64,000 bases of DNA from an uncultured Anaerococcus sp. (GTDB lineage: Bacteria; Bacillota; Clostridia; Tissierellales; Peptoniphilaceae): contig NZ_CALTUX010000005.1 in assembly GCF_943912825.1 (NCBI RefSeq), positions 1-64,000 of the forward strand, given 5' to 3'. Shown here in pieces: positions 1 to 8,826 of the stretch. Numbering within the stretch: the first letter of the stretch is position 1; every line of letters starts with the position of its first letter. Below the pieces are notes generated by a model that was given only the letters and a program-made list of their open reading frames with translations, was not told the DNA's origin and did no database searches. The position numbers and the translations under genes are program-made.

Positions 1-760
1 ATTTTTTAAATTTAGAGAGCTTTTGCAAAGGTAGATCTTTAACAGTTTCAATCCTTAAAACATTTTTACAATACAAACTTGCTACTTGATATAGCTTGTT
101 TGTGTTAGAACTATTAAAACCACCAACTACAATCATACAATCTACAGAAGCCGCTAATTTTTTAGCAGACTCTTGCCTTAATTTTGTAGCATTGCATATT
201 GTGTTTTCTATTACTACACTATCATTATTTTCTTCTAACTTGTTAGCAATATTTACAAAAAATTCAAACCTATTTGTAGTCTGGCTAACTACATATAGCT
301 TCTCATAATTCTTAATATTTTTTGCTTCAGTCTCATCTGATATTACTATACCATTGTTTATAAAAGATTCCATAGCAATTATTTCTGGATGCTTCTTATC
401 TCCAACAATTATTACCTGATAACCTTCTTTTTCTTTTGTTTCAATCTTCTTATAGATACTATTTAAGACAGGGCAAGTTGCATCATAAAGCTCGTTACCA
501 TTAGCAATAAGCTTATCTTTGAAGCTTTTATCTTCACCATGGGCCCTTATAACTATCAAAGAATCTTTGATTTTTAGAGCCTGTTCATGATCAATAACTT
601 TTAGTCCTTTTTTTTCAAAATCTGCTACTAATTGTGGGTTGTGGATTAAAGGACCTAGGGTATATTTATTTTTTTTTGATTCCAGAGCTTTCTCAGCAAG
701 GTCTACACTTCTTTTTACCCCAAAGCAAAATCCAGAATTTTCTGCAATTATAATTTCCAT
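1..760 (-). CDS. ispH: 4-hydroxy-3-methylbut-2-enyl diphosphate reductase (IspH), 3' end outside window
   Basis: IspH makes IPP and DMAPP from HMBPP in the last step of the MEP isoprenoid pathway, using a [4Fe-4S] cluster. About 253 N-terminal codons are visible. They show the opening ENSGFCFGVKRSVD with the first cluster cysteine, then RAHGE, DATCPV with the second cysteine, SQTTN, NTICNAT with the third cysteine, and GGFNSSNT. The ATG overlaps the stop of plsC (TAATG), so the two are probably translationally coupled at the end of the long minus-strand operon. In many clostridia IspH is fused to ribosomal protein S1 repeats; the window ends too early to tell. The family call is certain, the full length is not. 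Confidence 0.96.
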   Translation of the reverse strand, partial: MEIIIAENSGFCFGVKRSVDLAEKALESKKNKYTLGPLIHNPQLVADFEKKGLKVIDHEQALKIKDSLIVIRAHGEDKSFKDKLIANGNELYDATCPVLNSIYKKIETKEKEGYQVIIVGDKKHPEIIAMESFINNGIVISDETEAKNIKNYEKLYVVSQTTNRFEFFVNIANKLEENNDSVVIENTICNATKLRQESAKKLAASVDCMIVVGGFNSSNTNKLYQVASLYCKNVLRIETVKDLPLQKLSKFKK

Positions 761-1353
761 TACTTACTCTCTTTCAATACTTTCCTATGTTCATATAAAT
801 TTATGAAAATGTGGTCAGAAATTTTTTCCATTGCTTCTTTATTTTTAAATGTTGAATACTTTTCTATCTTAATAGGCTCCTTAACATAAATATCCACCCT
901 AGAAAATACCTTATAATTTGTAACAATCTCTATTGGTAAGATATCAGCCTTAGCTTTCAAAGCTATGAATCCAACTCCCTCTTTCATATTTTCCCTAACA
1001 ATGGTTTTGACTCTGGTTCCCTCAGGAAAAATTCCTAGGGTATGGTCTTCCTTAATAAGGTTTATGGCATGTCTTAAGGCCTTTAGGTCATTTCCTTGTC
1101 TGTCTACTGGAAACATTCCTGCTTTTTTTAAAAGAGTTCTGAGGACTGGGACTTCAAAAAGTTCTTTCTTTGCCATAAAATAAAATCTTATAGGTAGGGA
1201 TATAGCAAGGAAAAATGGATCGAGATTTGACCAGTGATTTGCACATGCTATAAAATTTGCATCTTTTGGTATGTTTTCCATCCCATGAACATTGATCCTA
1301 TAAAAAGGGAAAAGAATTATCCTTACAAGTATTACTAAAAACTTATAAAACAT
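760..1353 (-). CDS. plsC: 1-acyl-sn-glycerol-3-phosphate acyltransferase
   Basis: This enzyme acylates lysophosphatidic acid to phosphatidic acid at the membrane, in phospholipid synthesis. The 197-residue protein has a hydrophobic N-terminus, the catalytic NHWSNLDP motif (H-x4-D) near residue 40 and FPEGTR near residue 110, both typical of the PlsC/LPLAT family. I start it at the ATG at 1353, behind a GGAGG six bases upstream; a start at 1368 would add five residues and deepen the overlap with cmk. It overlaps cmk by 11 bp and ispH by 1 bp, the usual clostridial cmk-plsC-ispH arrangement. Confidence 0.93.
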   Translation of the reverse strand: MFYKFLVILVRIILFPFYRINVHGMENIPKDANFIACANHWSNLDPFFLAISLPIRFYFMAKKELFEVPVLRTLLKKAGMFPVDRQGNDLKALRHAINLIKEDHTLGIFPEGTRVKTIVRENMKEGVGFIALKAKADILPIEIVTNYKVFSRVDIYVKEPIKIEKYSTFKNKEAMEKISDHIFINLYEHRKVLKESK

Positions 1354-1996
1354 CACTTTCCTCCACATATGAAAGTATCAGGTCAATTGTTTGGTCAATA
1401 TTAAGTTCTGAGTTATCAATTAATATTGCCCCCTCTGCCACCTTCAATGGCGAAATTTCTCTATGGGAATCATAGTCATCTCTTTTTATAATTGCCTTTT
1501 CAATTTCTTCTACACTTAAGTTGGATTCACCTTGGTCAAACCTTCTTTTAGCTCTTGTTAGGGCAGAAGCAGTTAGGTAAAATTTATATTTAGCATTTGG
1601 AAATACAACACTCCCTATATCCCTACCATCTAGGATAAAAGAAGTATTTTTAGCTATTTGTCTTTGAAGATCTACCATCTTCTCCCTAACGTAGGATTTA
1701 GCAGACACCCAAGATACATTAGCTGTTATTTGATCATTTCTTAGGTCTTTAGTGACATCACTTCCTAAAAGATATAATTTTCCATCCTTAAAATCAATCT
1801 TTATATCATCAATCATCCTGGTTAATACTTTATCATCAGTACTTTCATCCATGCCCTTATCTAAGAAAAACTTGGTTACAGCCCTATACATTAGGCCAGT
1901 ATTTAAGTATTCAATTCCTAATTTTTTAGCCAAAATTTCAGAAACTGTTGATTTGCCAGAACCACTTGGTCCATCTATTGCTATAATATATGTCAT
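1343..1996 (-). CDS. cmk: Cytidylate kinase
   Basis: Cmk phosphorylates CMP and dCMP to the diphosphates in pyrimidine salvage. The 217-residue protein begins with IDGPSGSGKST, the P-loop, followed by LNTGLMYRAVT and the DGRDIGSVVFP segment typical of bacterial CMP kinase. I choose the ATG at 1996 because it overlaps the stop of the upstream flavoprotein gene as ATGA and has GGGAG just upstream; the longer reading from 2023 adds nine residues that do not belong to the family. It lies inside the long operon that starts at efp. Confidence 0.96.
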   Translation of the reverse strand: MTYIIAIDGPSGSGKSTVSEILAKKLGIEYLNTGLMYRAVTKFFLDKGMDESTDDKVLTRMIDDIKIDFKDGKLYLLGSDVTKDLRNDQITANVSWVSAKSYVREKMVDLQRQIAKNTSFILDGRDIGSVVFPNAKYKFYLTASALTRAKRRFDQGESNLSVEEIEKAIIKRDDYDSHREISPLKVAEGAILIDNSELNIDQTIDLILSYVEESDVL

Positions 1997-3204
1997 ATCT
2001 TCTCCCTTATATATTGTCCGCATGCGTAAGCTGTAGAAAAGTAAATTTGAAGATTGTATCCTCCTGTAAGGCTATCAACATCGAGAATTTCTCCTACAAA
2101 AAATAAATTTTCAATCTTTTTTGACATCATGTTGCTTGGGTTTATTTCAGATAAGTCTACACCTCCCCTGGTGACAACCGCTGATTCATAACCACCAAAT
2201 TTAAGGAAATCTAGCCTGAATTTCTTTAAATTTCCTACTATTGACATCCTCAAGTCCCTACTAAGCTCACTTGCCCTTAGATTATTATCAATTTTAAGTC
2301 TTTGACCGATTACCCCTACCAAGCTATCTTTAATTATAGATTTTAGTATATTTATAATAGATTTTTTAGGGTTTTGATTTATTAAATCGAGTAAGAGGTC
2401 ATCTAATTCATTATAAGTGTATTTTGTAAAAAAATCTATATAAATATTATTTACCTTATCTGTATCAATTAATGAACTTGCCCTAAGTACAACAGGACCT
2501 GTAATAAAATTAGAATTTATTAATATATCTCCCACTTGACTTACATTATTTTTATCAGACTCTAGGCTAAGACCTACATCCTTTAGGGACAGGGCTTTGA
2601 TATTAAGTTTATCTTTAATAAAGATTGGAACTAGTACAGGACTCGTTTTTCTAATATGGTGGCCAAGTTTTTTGCATAGGTTATAGCCTAGACCATCAGA
2701 CCCAGTTTTTGGATAAGATTTTCCTCCAGTAGCCAGAACAAGACTATCAAATTCATATTTATTTACATTAGTTTTGACAATAAATTTTTCATCCTTCTTA
2801 ATATCTATAGCTTTTGTGTTTGTTAGCAAATTTATACCTAAGTCGTTTATTTTTTTATAGAAAAAGTCAATAAGGCTTTGTGACTTTTGTGATTTAGGAA
2901 ATACTCTTCCATCATCTTCAACAATTGTCCCAATTCCTTGACTTTCAAATAAGTCTATCAAGTCGTAATTATTGAATTTAGCAAAGGCAGAGTAGACAAA
3001 TTTCTTGTTTTTTACTACCTTATCTAGGAAATCTCCATCATAAGATAAATTGGTGATATTGCACCTTCCCCCACCAGTCATTTTTAATTTTTGACCTATT
3101 TTAGAATTTCTCTCAAGGATGTATACTTCGTTATCTTCATTTTTTGCAAGTATTGCTGTCATAAGTCCAGCTGGTCCTGCTCCAATAATTCCTATTTTAT
3201 TCAT
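1993..3204 (-). CDS. BaiN/HI0933-family FAD-dependent oxidoreductase
   Basis: This is a 403-residue flavoprotein of the HI0933/YhiN/BaiN family, annotated variously as aminoacetone oxidase or NAD(P)/FAD-dependent oxidoreductase; the physiological substrate is not known for most members. The N-terminus has a dinucleotide-binding fold (GIIGAGPAGL) followed by the family signature TGGGRCNITN near residue 45. The C-terminus carries FFVGEILDVDSLTGGYNLQ, the second FAD-contacting region. It sits 30 bp after the pseudouridine synthase gene and overlaps cmk by 4 bp. Its neighbours are housekeeping genes and give no hint about substrate. Confidence 0.9.
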   Translation of the reverse strand: MNKIGIIGAGPAGLMTAILAKNEDNEVYILERNSKIGQKLKMTGGGRCNITNLSYDGDFLDKVVKNKKFVYSAFAKFNNYDLIDLFESQGIGTIVEDDGRVFPKSQKSQSLIDFFYKKINDLGINLLTNTKAIDIKKDEKFIVKTNVNKYEFDSLVLATGGKSYPKTGSDGLGYNLCKKLGHHIRKTSPVLVPIFIKDKLNIKALSLKDVGLSLESDKNNVSQVGDILINSNFITGPVVLRASSLIDTDKVNNIYIDFFTKYTYNELDDLLLDLINQNPKKSIINILKSIIKDSLVGVIGQRLKIDNNLRASELSRDLRMSIVGNLKKFRLDFLKFGGYESAVVTRGGVDLSEINPSNMMSKKIENLFFVGEILDVDSLTGGYNLQIYFSTAYACGQYIREKI

Positions 3205-3234
3205 ATGATTTTTCCCACAAAAAAAGATAGTTTC

Positions 3235-3930
3235 CTACCTTTTAACTTTTTTAACAAAGAGCATCTCTTCCTTGTCAAAGTACCTATAGTCTTTTTCTTT
3301 AAGATCTGAGAGTCTAATATCTCCTATTCTTATTCTTTTTAGCCTATTTACATTGATATTAAAATATGCAAACATTCTTCTAATCTGTCTATTATATCCC
3401 TGATGAATTATCACCTGATATTTTTTATTTCCAATTAGCTTTATATAGGCATCTGATGTATGTTCACCATTTCCTATGTCTAGACCTTGCATAAAAAGAT
3501 TTTCTTCTTTTTTGCTTAAGGTTTTATCTACATCTACAATATATTCTTTATCCAGTTTGAATTTAGGGTGAATGATGTTATTGGTAAATTGACCATCATT
3601 AGTAATAATCAATAGCCCTTCGCTATCCTTATCAAGTCTACCAGCAGCGTAAAACCTCTTATCTATATCTACCAAGTCATTTAAGTCTAATTTATTATAA
3701 GGGTCAAAATTTGATGTAATGTAACCAACAGGTTTATATAATTTAATATAAAATTTTTCTTCTAACTTAAGGACTTGACCATCTACTGTGACCTTATCTG
3801 TTTCTTTTACTTTATAGCCAGGCTCCGTGATTAAGATATCATTTACCTTCACTCTAGATTCTTTGATTAGATCATCAGCTTTTCGCCTAGAAGTAAAGCC
3901 AGTATTTGCTATATATTTATTTATCCTCAT
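3235..3930 (-). CDS. rluB: RsuA/RluB-type pseudouridine synthase
   Basis: The 231-residue protein should isomerise a uridine in rRNA to pseudouridine. It has an N-terminal S4 RNA-binding domain (residues 1-60, RINKYIANTGFTSRRKAD) and the catalytic domain with AGRLDKDSEGLLIITNDG, in which the aspartate is the nucleophile. By context (scpA-scpB-rluB) it is the Firmicute large-subunit enzyme RluB, though an RsuA-like target cannot be excluded. I start it at the ATG at 3930, inside the last codons of scpB; two upstream in-frame alternatives add four residues. Confidence 0.92.
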   Translation of the reverse strand: MRINKYIANTGFTSRRKADDLIKESRVKVNDILITEPGYKVKETDKVTVDGQVLKLEEKFYIKLYKPVGYITSNFDPYNKLDLNDLVDIDKRFYAAGRLDKDSEGLLIITNDGQFTNNIIHPKFKLDKEYIVDVDKTLSKKEENLFMQGLDIGNGEHTSDAYIKLIGNKKYQVIIHQGYNRQIRRMFAYFNINVNRLKRIRIGDIRLSDLKEKDYRYFDKEEMLFVKKVKR

Positions 3931-4447
3931 TATCATCACCAATCTTTATTTCAGGTAAATCTTCAAGTGAAGATATTGAAAAATATTTTAGAAACTCATC
4001 TGTTGTTCCAAATATTATTGGCTTACCTATCTTATCTAGCCTCCCTTTTTCAACAATTAGCCCCCTATCAAGGAGCGAATCAATTGTTGATTGAGAATTA
4101 ACTCCCCTTATTTTATCTATTTCTGCCCTTGTAATTGGTTGTTTGTAGGCAATTATTGATAGGGTCTCCAGGGTTGAGTTTGAGAGTTTTTTTTCTGACT
4201 TGGCCACTAATTTTTCTAGGTATTTGTCAGTTGATTTTCTTGTTGAAAATTGATATGACTTGCCATATTTTCTAATGATTAGACCAGTATTTCTGTTATT
4301 TCTCTCTTCAATAGATTCTTTAAGAGCTGTTTTTATTTCTTTTTTATCAATATCGAATAATATCTTTGATAGGTCATCAAAATCTAAGGGTTCGCCCCAA
4401 ATATATAAAATTTCTTCTATAAGTCCTTTTATTTCATCACTTGTCAT
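3917..4447 (-). CDS. scpB: Segregation and condensation protein B
   Basis: ScpB is the winged-helix kite subunit of the SMC-ScpAB condensin, which compacts and segregates the chromosome. The 176-residue protein shows the typical N-terminus (residues 1-30), the conserved core LSIIAYKQPITRAEIDKIRG near residue 105, and GRLDKIGKPIIFGTTDEF. It overlaps scpA by 11 bp, so stoichiometric coupled translation is likely. Confidence 0.96.
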   Translation of the reverse strand: MTSDEIKGLIEEILYIWGEPLDFDDLSKILFDIDKKEIKTALKESIEERNNRNTGLIIRKYGKSYQFSTRKSTDKYLEKLVAKSEKKLSNSTLETLSIIAYKQPITRAEIDKIRGVNSQSTIDSLLDRGLIVEKGRLDKIGKPIIFGTTDEFLKYFSISSLEDLPEIKIGDDNEDK

Positions 4448-5141
4448 TTTCCCTCTTAACTATTTTAAACGAATTAACATCTTCTTGACTTAGGTATATC
4501 TCTTTGAGTTTTACCATTTCTAATAAGGCTAAAAAAGTCGCTATACACTCTGCTTTGGTAATGATTCTTTTTGTTATATCATTTAGCTTTAATTCTCTGG
4601 AAAAATTCAAAGTTTTCCTAAGGCTAATAAGATAATCATTAACATCTGGCATAGTCTCTTGCTCAAATATCTTGGATTCAGATTTTTCTTCATTTTTAAG
4701 CCTATTTAGCAGTTTTTTAAATTCTCTAGATAGGATGTCTATATCTTGGTTAATGATTATTTCCTCTTTTTCAAAGCTGGTCAAATCTTCTTGATACTTT
4801 ACGTGAATTTTACGAGCCTCATCTTCAAGGTATTTAAAATCTTCTTGGACAGACTTGATTTTTTTATATTCTATCAAGTAAGCCAAAAAATCTTCTTCCA
4901 AGCCTTCATTTTCTTCTTTTGGTAAGAGCTTATTTGCCTTTATCGTCAAAAGTATAGAAGACGTATATATAAATTCAGAAAGAGAAGGCAAATCGATATT
5001 CATTTTGCCGACTTCTTCTAAAAATGGGCCTGTAATATCTTCTATTTTTACATCGTATATATCTATCTTTTGCTTATCGATTAGCTTCAATAAAAGGTCA
5101 AAAGGCCCTTCAAAGGCCTCTAGTTCGATATTAAGCTTCAT
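4437..5141 (-). CDS. scpA: Segregation and condensation protein A
   Basis: ScpA is the kleisin that bridges SMC heads and binds ScpB. The 234-residue sequence opens with FEGPFDLLLKLIDKQKIDIY, the family hallmark, continues through a charged coiled middle and ends in a winged-helix segment that would contact the SMC head. It overlaps the upstream nudF by 11 bp and scpB downstream by 11 bp. Confidence 0.96.
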   Translation of the reverse strand: MKLNIELEAFEGPFDLLLKLIDKQKIDIYDVKIEDITGPFLEEVGKMNIDLPSLSEFIYTSSILLTIKANKLLPKEENEGLEEDFLAYLIEYKKIKSVQEDFKYLEDEARKIHVKYQEDLTSFEKEEIIINQDIDILSREFKKLLNRLKNEEKSESKIFEQETMPDVNDYLISLRKTLNFSRELKLNDITKRIITKAECIATFLALLEMVKLKEIYLSQEDVNSFKIVKRENDK

Positions 5142-5679
5142 TTAATAATTTTAAGCAATATAAAATAGCTATGATTGTTTTGGCGTCAGTAATTTCACCA
5201 TTTTCAACCATTTTGTAAAGTTCCTTTATTTCTATTGAAAGTGCTTCAACATTTTCATCCTCATCTTGGTCAAGACTAGACTTAACTAAATCCTTGGCTA
5301 GGAAAAATGATAGTTTATCATTTGTAAAGCCAGGAGAAGCGTGCATATCAAATAGATAAGATATAGTTTCCGGAAAATATCCAACTTCCTCTTGTAATTC
5401 TCTTTTCGCAGTTTCAATAGGCATTTCACCTGGATCAACAAGACCAGCAGGAATTTCTAAGGTTATTTTATCAATAGCCTTTCTATATTGTTTTACCATC
5501 CAGATTTTGTCTTCACCATCAAAGGCGATTATTCCTACTCCTTTTTGGTGGTCAACAATTTCTCTTTTAGAATATCTCTTGTTTTCAAGCTCTACAGTTT
5601 CAACCCTCAATTTAAGAATCTTTCCATCGTAGATTGTATCTGATTTAATGGTTTTTTCGTAAAATTTTTGCTCATTCAT
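5131..5679 (-). CDS. nudF: ADP-ribose pyrophosphatase (NUDIX hydrolase)
   Basis: This 182-residue NUDIX hydrolase most likely cleaves ADP-ribose to AMP and ribose 5-phosphate. The NUDIX box is clear at about residues 80-102, reading GLVDPGEMPIETAKRELQEE, and the ASPGFTNDKL segment downstream matches ADP-ribose pyrophosphatases. It overlaps recN by 8 bp and scpA by 11 bp. NUDIX substrates are hard to fix from sequence, so the specificity is a family-level inference. Confidence 0.88.
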   Translation of the reverse strand: MNEQKFYEKTIKSDTIYDGKILKLRVETVELENKRYSKREIVDHQKGVGIIAFDGEDKIWMVKQYRKAIDKITLEIPAGLVDPGEMPIETAKRELQEEVGYFPETISYLFDMHASPGFTNDKLSFFLAKDLVKSSLDQDEDENVEALSIEIKELYKMVENGEITDAKTIIAILYCLKLLNEA

Positions 5680-7360
5680 TTCTTAATTCCTCCGCCATCT
5701 TTAAGATTTCTCTTGCTGACTTTTTAGTAGTTTCCGTAATATCGACACCTGCAATTAATCTTGCTATTTCGAGGGTTCTTTCTTCCCCTTTTATTGTTTT
5801 TGAGTAAGAAATCGTGGCATCTTTTTCATCTTCCTTGCTAACTAATATATGGTTATTAGCTAGGGATGCTAGCTGTGGCAGGTGACTTATGGCTATTACT
5901 TGTCTTTTTTTAGATAAATCAAGGATTTTTTCACCAACTATTTGTGCAGTTCTCCCACTTATTCCAGTGTCTATCTCATCAAAAATCATTGTATCTATAT
6001 CATCAAAGCTTGCAAAAACCTCTTTGAAGGCAAGCATTATCCTGGAAATTTCACCACCTGATGCAGTTTTAGTTAGGGATGATAGGTTTTCTCCTTTATT
6101 AGTTCTTATCAAGAAATCTATATCATCATATCCATCACCATAAATTGTGTCAGCCTTTTTAAGGTCAACTTTAAATTTACCATTTTTTATATTTAATTCC
6201 ACAATTTCTTTATTGATTGACGACTCAAGTTCTTTTATTTTCTTAACTCTAATAGCATGTAACTTATCAGCCTTATCTTGCATTTTTTTGTCTATATCTG
6301 CTATTTTAGAGTCTATATTTATTCTTAGGTCTTCTATTTGATTTAACTCATCAAGACGGTCTTTCATTCCTTCATAATAGGCTTTGATATCATCTATACT
6401 GTTGCCATATTTTCTCTTAAGGTCAAAGAGTTTTTTATTTAAATCATCAAGAGCCTGCAATCTTTCAGGATCAGTGGATAAAATTTCCACATATGAATCA
6501 GCTTCTGAATATATATCATTAAGCTGATCTGATATTGAAATTAGCCTATCATATAAGTCTTCCGTTTTTTTATCTATACCTACATAGTTTGAAATTGCAG
6601 AGGATGCTTCATTTAATAAACTACTGATAGATGGAATCTGATAATCATCGGAATCAATAATCTCAATCATTTGATAAAAGCTGTCTCTCAAACTTGATAT
6701 ATTTGATAGCCTCTGGTACTCGCTTTCTATTTCATCTTCATCAAGATTAAATAAATCTATGGCTTCAATCTCATTTATTTGATAGTCAATCAGGTCTCTT
6801 TCCCTGCTTAATTCTTCATCGGTTAAGTCTAAGTCTTGAAATTTTTTGATAAAATCATTTTTATCTCTGTATAACTCTTTTAACGCCTCTCTCAAAGCCT
6901 TAGTTTCTTGGTCGTTTTGGTAAGAATCTATCAAGTTTATATAATTAGACTTATTCATATAAACATTGCTATCACCTTGCCTATAGATATCAATTAAGAA
7001 TTCTCCTATATCTTTTAAGATATTTAAATTTGAAAGCCTACCATTTATCCTTATAGATGAGGACTTATCGCTTATTTTTCTGGTAATAATAAGTTTGTCA
7101 TCATCAAAACTTATATCTTTATTCTCAAGAAATAATTTTTGATCTTCATCTAGGATAAATACAGCTTCAATAATTGTAGAGTCCTTAAATTTGCCAATAA
7201 TATCCTTACTGGCCCTCTTTCCTAAAAGCAAATTTATTGCTTCAAGTATTATAGACTTACCTGAACCAGTCTCGCCTGTTATTACATTAAACCTGTCCTC
7301 AAAAAATATATGGTCTTTTTTGATTATTATAAAATTATCTATATAGAGCTCGGCAAGCAT
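5672..7360 (-). CDS. recN: DNA repair protein RecN
   Basis: RecN is an SMC-like ATPase acting early in double-strand break repair. The 562-residue protein has an N-terminal Walker A (ETGSGKSIILEAI, near residue 30), a long coiled-coil middle, and the C-terminal ABC signature and Walker B (TASGGEISRIMLAFK, MIFDEIDTGISG). Its ATG overlaps the argR stop (TAATG). The argR-recN pair is the standard Firmicute arrangement. Confidence 0.97.
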   Translation of the reverse strand: MLAELYIDNFIIIKKDHIFFEDRFNVITGETGSGKSIILEAINLLLGKRASKDIIGKFKDSTIIEAVFILDEDQKLFLENKDISFDDDKLIITRKISDKSSSIRINGRLSNLNILKDIGEFLIDIYRQGDSNVYMNKSNYINLIDSYQNDQETKALREALKELYRDKNDFIKKFQDLDLTDEELSRERDLIDYQINEIEAIDLFNLDEDEIESEYQRLSNISSLRDSFYQMIEIIDSDDYQIPSISSLLNEASSAISNYVGIDKKTEDLYDRLISISDQLNDIYSEADSYVEILSTDPERLQALDDLNKKLFDLKRKYGNSIDDIKAYYEGMKDRLDELNQIEDLRINIDSKIADIDKKMQDKADKLHAIRVKKIKELESSINKEIVELNIKNGKFKVDLKKADTIYGDGYDDIDFLIRTNKGENLSSLTKTASGGEISRIMLAFKEVFASFDDIDTMIFDEIDTGISGRTAQIVGEKILDLSKKRQVIAISHLPQLASLANNHILVSKEDEKDATISYSKTIKGEERTLEIARLIAGVDITETTKKSAREILKMAEELRNE

Positions 7361-7812
7361 TATTTTACAAGATCTCTTAATTCTTCTACTAAATCGTCAA
7401 TAGTTTTTGAATCTTTTGGAGTGATAAAGATTGTGTCAATACCAGTTACGATTCCTCCAACATTTTCTAGCTTGGCGTTAGTAATGTATTGTCCGCAAAC
7501 TGTTGCACAGTATGATATAGTCTTGATAACCACAAGCTGAGATGATTTTTCTACTGACAGAACAGCTTCCTTAAAAATCTTCTCAATCCTTTCTGTAAGC
7601 GTATCATAAACTGCATCAACTACTGTATACTTATATTCATAGTCATCACTTTGAACCTTTGATATTCTTAGCTCTTTTATGTCCCTAGAAATAGTAGCTT
7701 GGGTAGCGTTTACTCCTTGATCTCTTAGGATTTCAGATAATTGGCTTTGCGTTTTGACATCATTATTCTGAATGATATCTAATATTAATCTTTGTCTAGT
7801 GTATTTTTTCAT
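7360..7812 (-). CDS. argR: Arginine repressor
   Basis: ArgR is an arginine-responsive hexameric regulator. The 150-residue protein has the N-terminal winged helix (RQRLILDIIQNNDVKTQSQL, then ATQATISRDIKEL) and the C-terminal oligomerisation and arginine-binding domain containing GIDTIFITP. No arginine metabolism gene lies nearby; the gene sits here because of the conserved ispA-argR-recN order. The nadK, tlyA and dxs genes often found between ispA and argR in other Firmicutes are absent. Confidence 0.95.
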   Translation of the reverse strand: MKKYTRQRLILDIIQNNDVKTQSQLSEILRDQGVNATQATISRDIKELRISKVQSDDYEYKYTVVDAVYDTLTERIEKIFKEAVLSVEKSSQLVVIKTISYCATVCGQYITNAKLENVGGIVTGIDTIFITPKDSKTIDDLVEELRDLVK

Positions 7813-7820
7813 AATATCCC

Positions 7821-8648
7821 CTAATAACTTCGCTTTGATAAATAATCTATAAGATAAGTTAGAAATTCGTTATGGCTAAAATTAGAAATAGCTTCTCTTG
7901 CGTCTTTATTAATTGAATCAAGAAGAGAAATAGCTTCTTCTTTAGTCATTATATTAAGTATATTTAGTTCATCTTCATATGTATCTTCAAGTAAATCATC
8001 TTGTATTTGGAAAGCTAGGCCTAGGTTTTCAGCATATAATGTAAGTAGTTTAATTTCTCTATCATTAGCCTTAGCTGAAAGTGCTGCTCCAATGCATGCT
8101 GCCTTAAAAAGATCTGAAGTCTTCTTACTATAGACTTCCAAAAGATAGGATTTATCCACTTTGACATCTTTCCTTAGATCTAGGATTTGGCCCTGAATCA
8201 TGCCTCTCTTAGATGCTCTTTCCATTATATACTTACCAGCTTTAAGATATGTATTGTTATTAATAGCAATATCAAATAGGATAATGGCAGCTTCATTTAA
8301 GAGGGCATCGCCAGTTAAAATAGCAATGTCTTCACCATATTTTTTGTGAAGGCTTTCTATCCCCCTTCTATAGTCATCATTATCCATAGCAGGCAAGTCA
8401 TCATGAACTAAAGAATAGGCGTGAATTAATTCAATAGCTAGGGCCATCTTATAATCGTCTTCACTAAGAGTACCTGAAAACATTTTCTTGCTTTCCAGAT
8501 ACAGACTAGCCCTTATTCTTTTGCCGCCATCTGCAGCATAGGTCATTGTCTTATTAATAAGACCCTCTTTTGTAAAGTAGGCTCTTACCCTCTTGTCAAT
8601 GTCCATCTTATTCTTATTTAATATCTTAATAAATTCTTCTTTATTCAT
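7821..8648 (-). CDS. ispA: Short-chain polyprenyl (farnesyl/geranyl) diphosphate synthase
   Basis: This all-alpha prenyl transferase condenses IPP with allylic diphosphates to give GPP/FPP, feeding undecaprenyl and quinone-type lipids. The 275-residue protein has the first aspartate-rich motif HDDLPAMDNDDYRRG near residue 80 and the second, QIQDDLLED, near residue 215. I start it at the ATG at 8648, overlapping the end of xseB; a TTG three codons upstream is the alternative. It is the usual third gene of the xseA-xseB-ispA cluster and links this operon to ispH at its far end. Confidence 0.93.
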   Translation of the reverse strand: MNKEEFIKILNKNKMDIDKRVRAYFTKEGLINKTMTYAADGGKRIRASLYLESKKMFSGTLSEDDYKMALAIELIHAYSLVHDDLPAMDNDDYRRGIESLHKKYGEDIAILTGDALLNEAAIILFDIAINNNTYLKAGKYIMERASKRGMIQGQILDLRKDVKVDKSYLLEVYSKKTSDLFKAACIGAALSAKANDREIKLLTLYAENLGLAFQIQDDLLEDTYEDELNILNIMTKEEAISLLDSINKDAREAISNFSHNEFLTYLIDYLSKRSY

Positions 8649-8826
8649 CACTATCAATTATTTCTACCTTAGCCCTATAATCTTCTAAATTTCCTTCTAA
8701 TTTCTTATAGAGTTCTTTAGCTTCTTTATAAAGTTTTACACTCTTATCTAAGTTATCTTTGTTGTCTTCTATTTCTTCTAATAAGTTTTCTATTTTCTTA
8801 TAATTTTCTTCAAATGATTTATCCAT
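8641..8826 (-). CDS. xseB: Exodeoxyribonuclease VII small subunit
   Basis: XseB coats the coiled-coil arm of XseA in exonuclease VII, which degrades single-stranded DNA. The 61-residue protein is a helical hairpin with the family pattern FEENYKKIENLLEEIE and LYKEAKELYKKLE. The ATG at 8826 overlaps the end of xseA; a TTG directly before it is unlikely to be used. Confidence 0.93.
   Translation of the reverse strand: MDKSFEENYKKIENLLEEIEDNKDNLDKSVKLYKEAKELYKKLEGNLEDYRAKVEIIDSDE

Noticed and set aside
96..308. 70-codon frame on the plus strand in the first 300 bases
   Set aside because: It is antisense to ispH, whose Fe-S cysteines are visible on the other strand.
7360..7812. ARG box near argR
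   Set aside because: No palindromic ARG-box-like sequence is convincing in the short gap upstream of argR, which is inside the operon.
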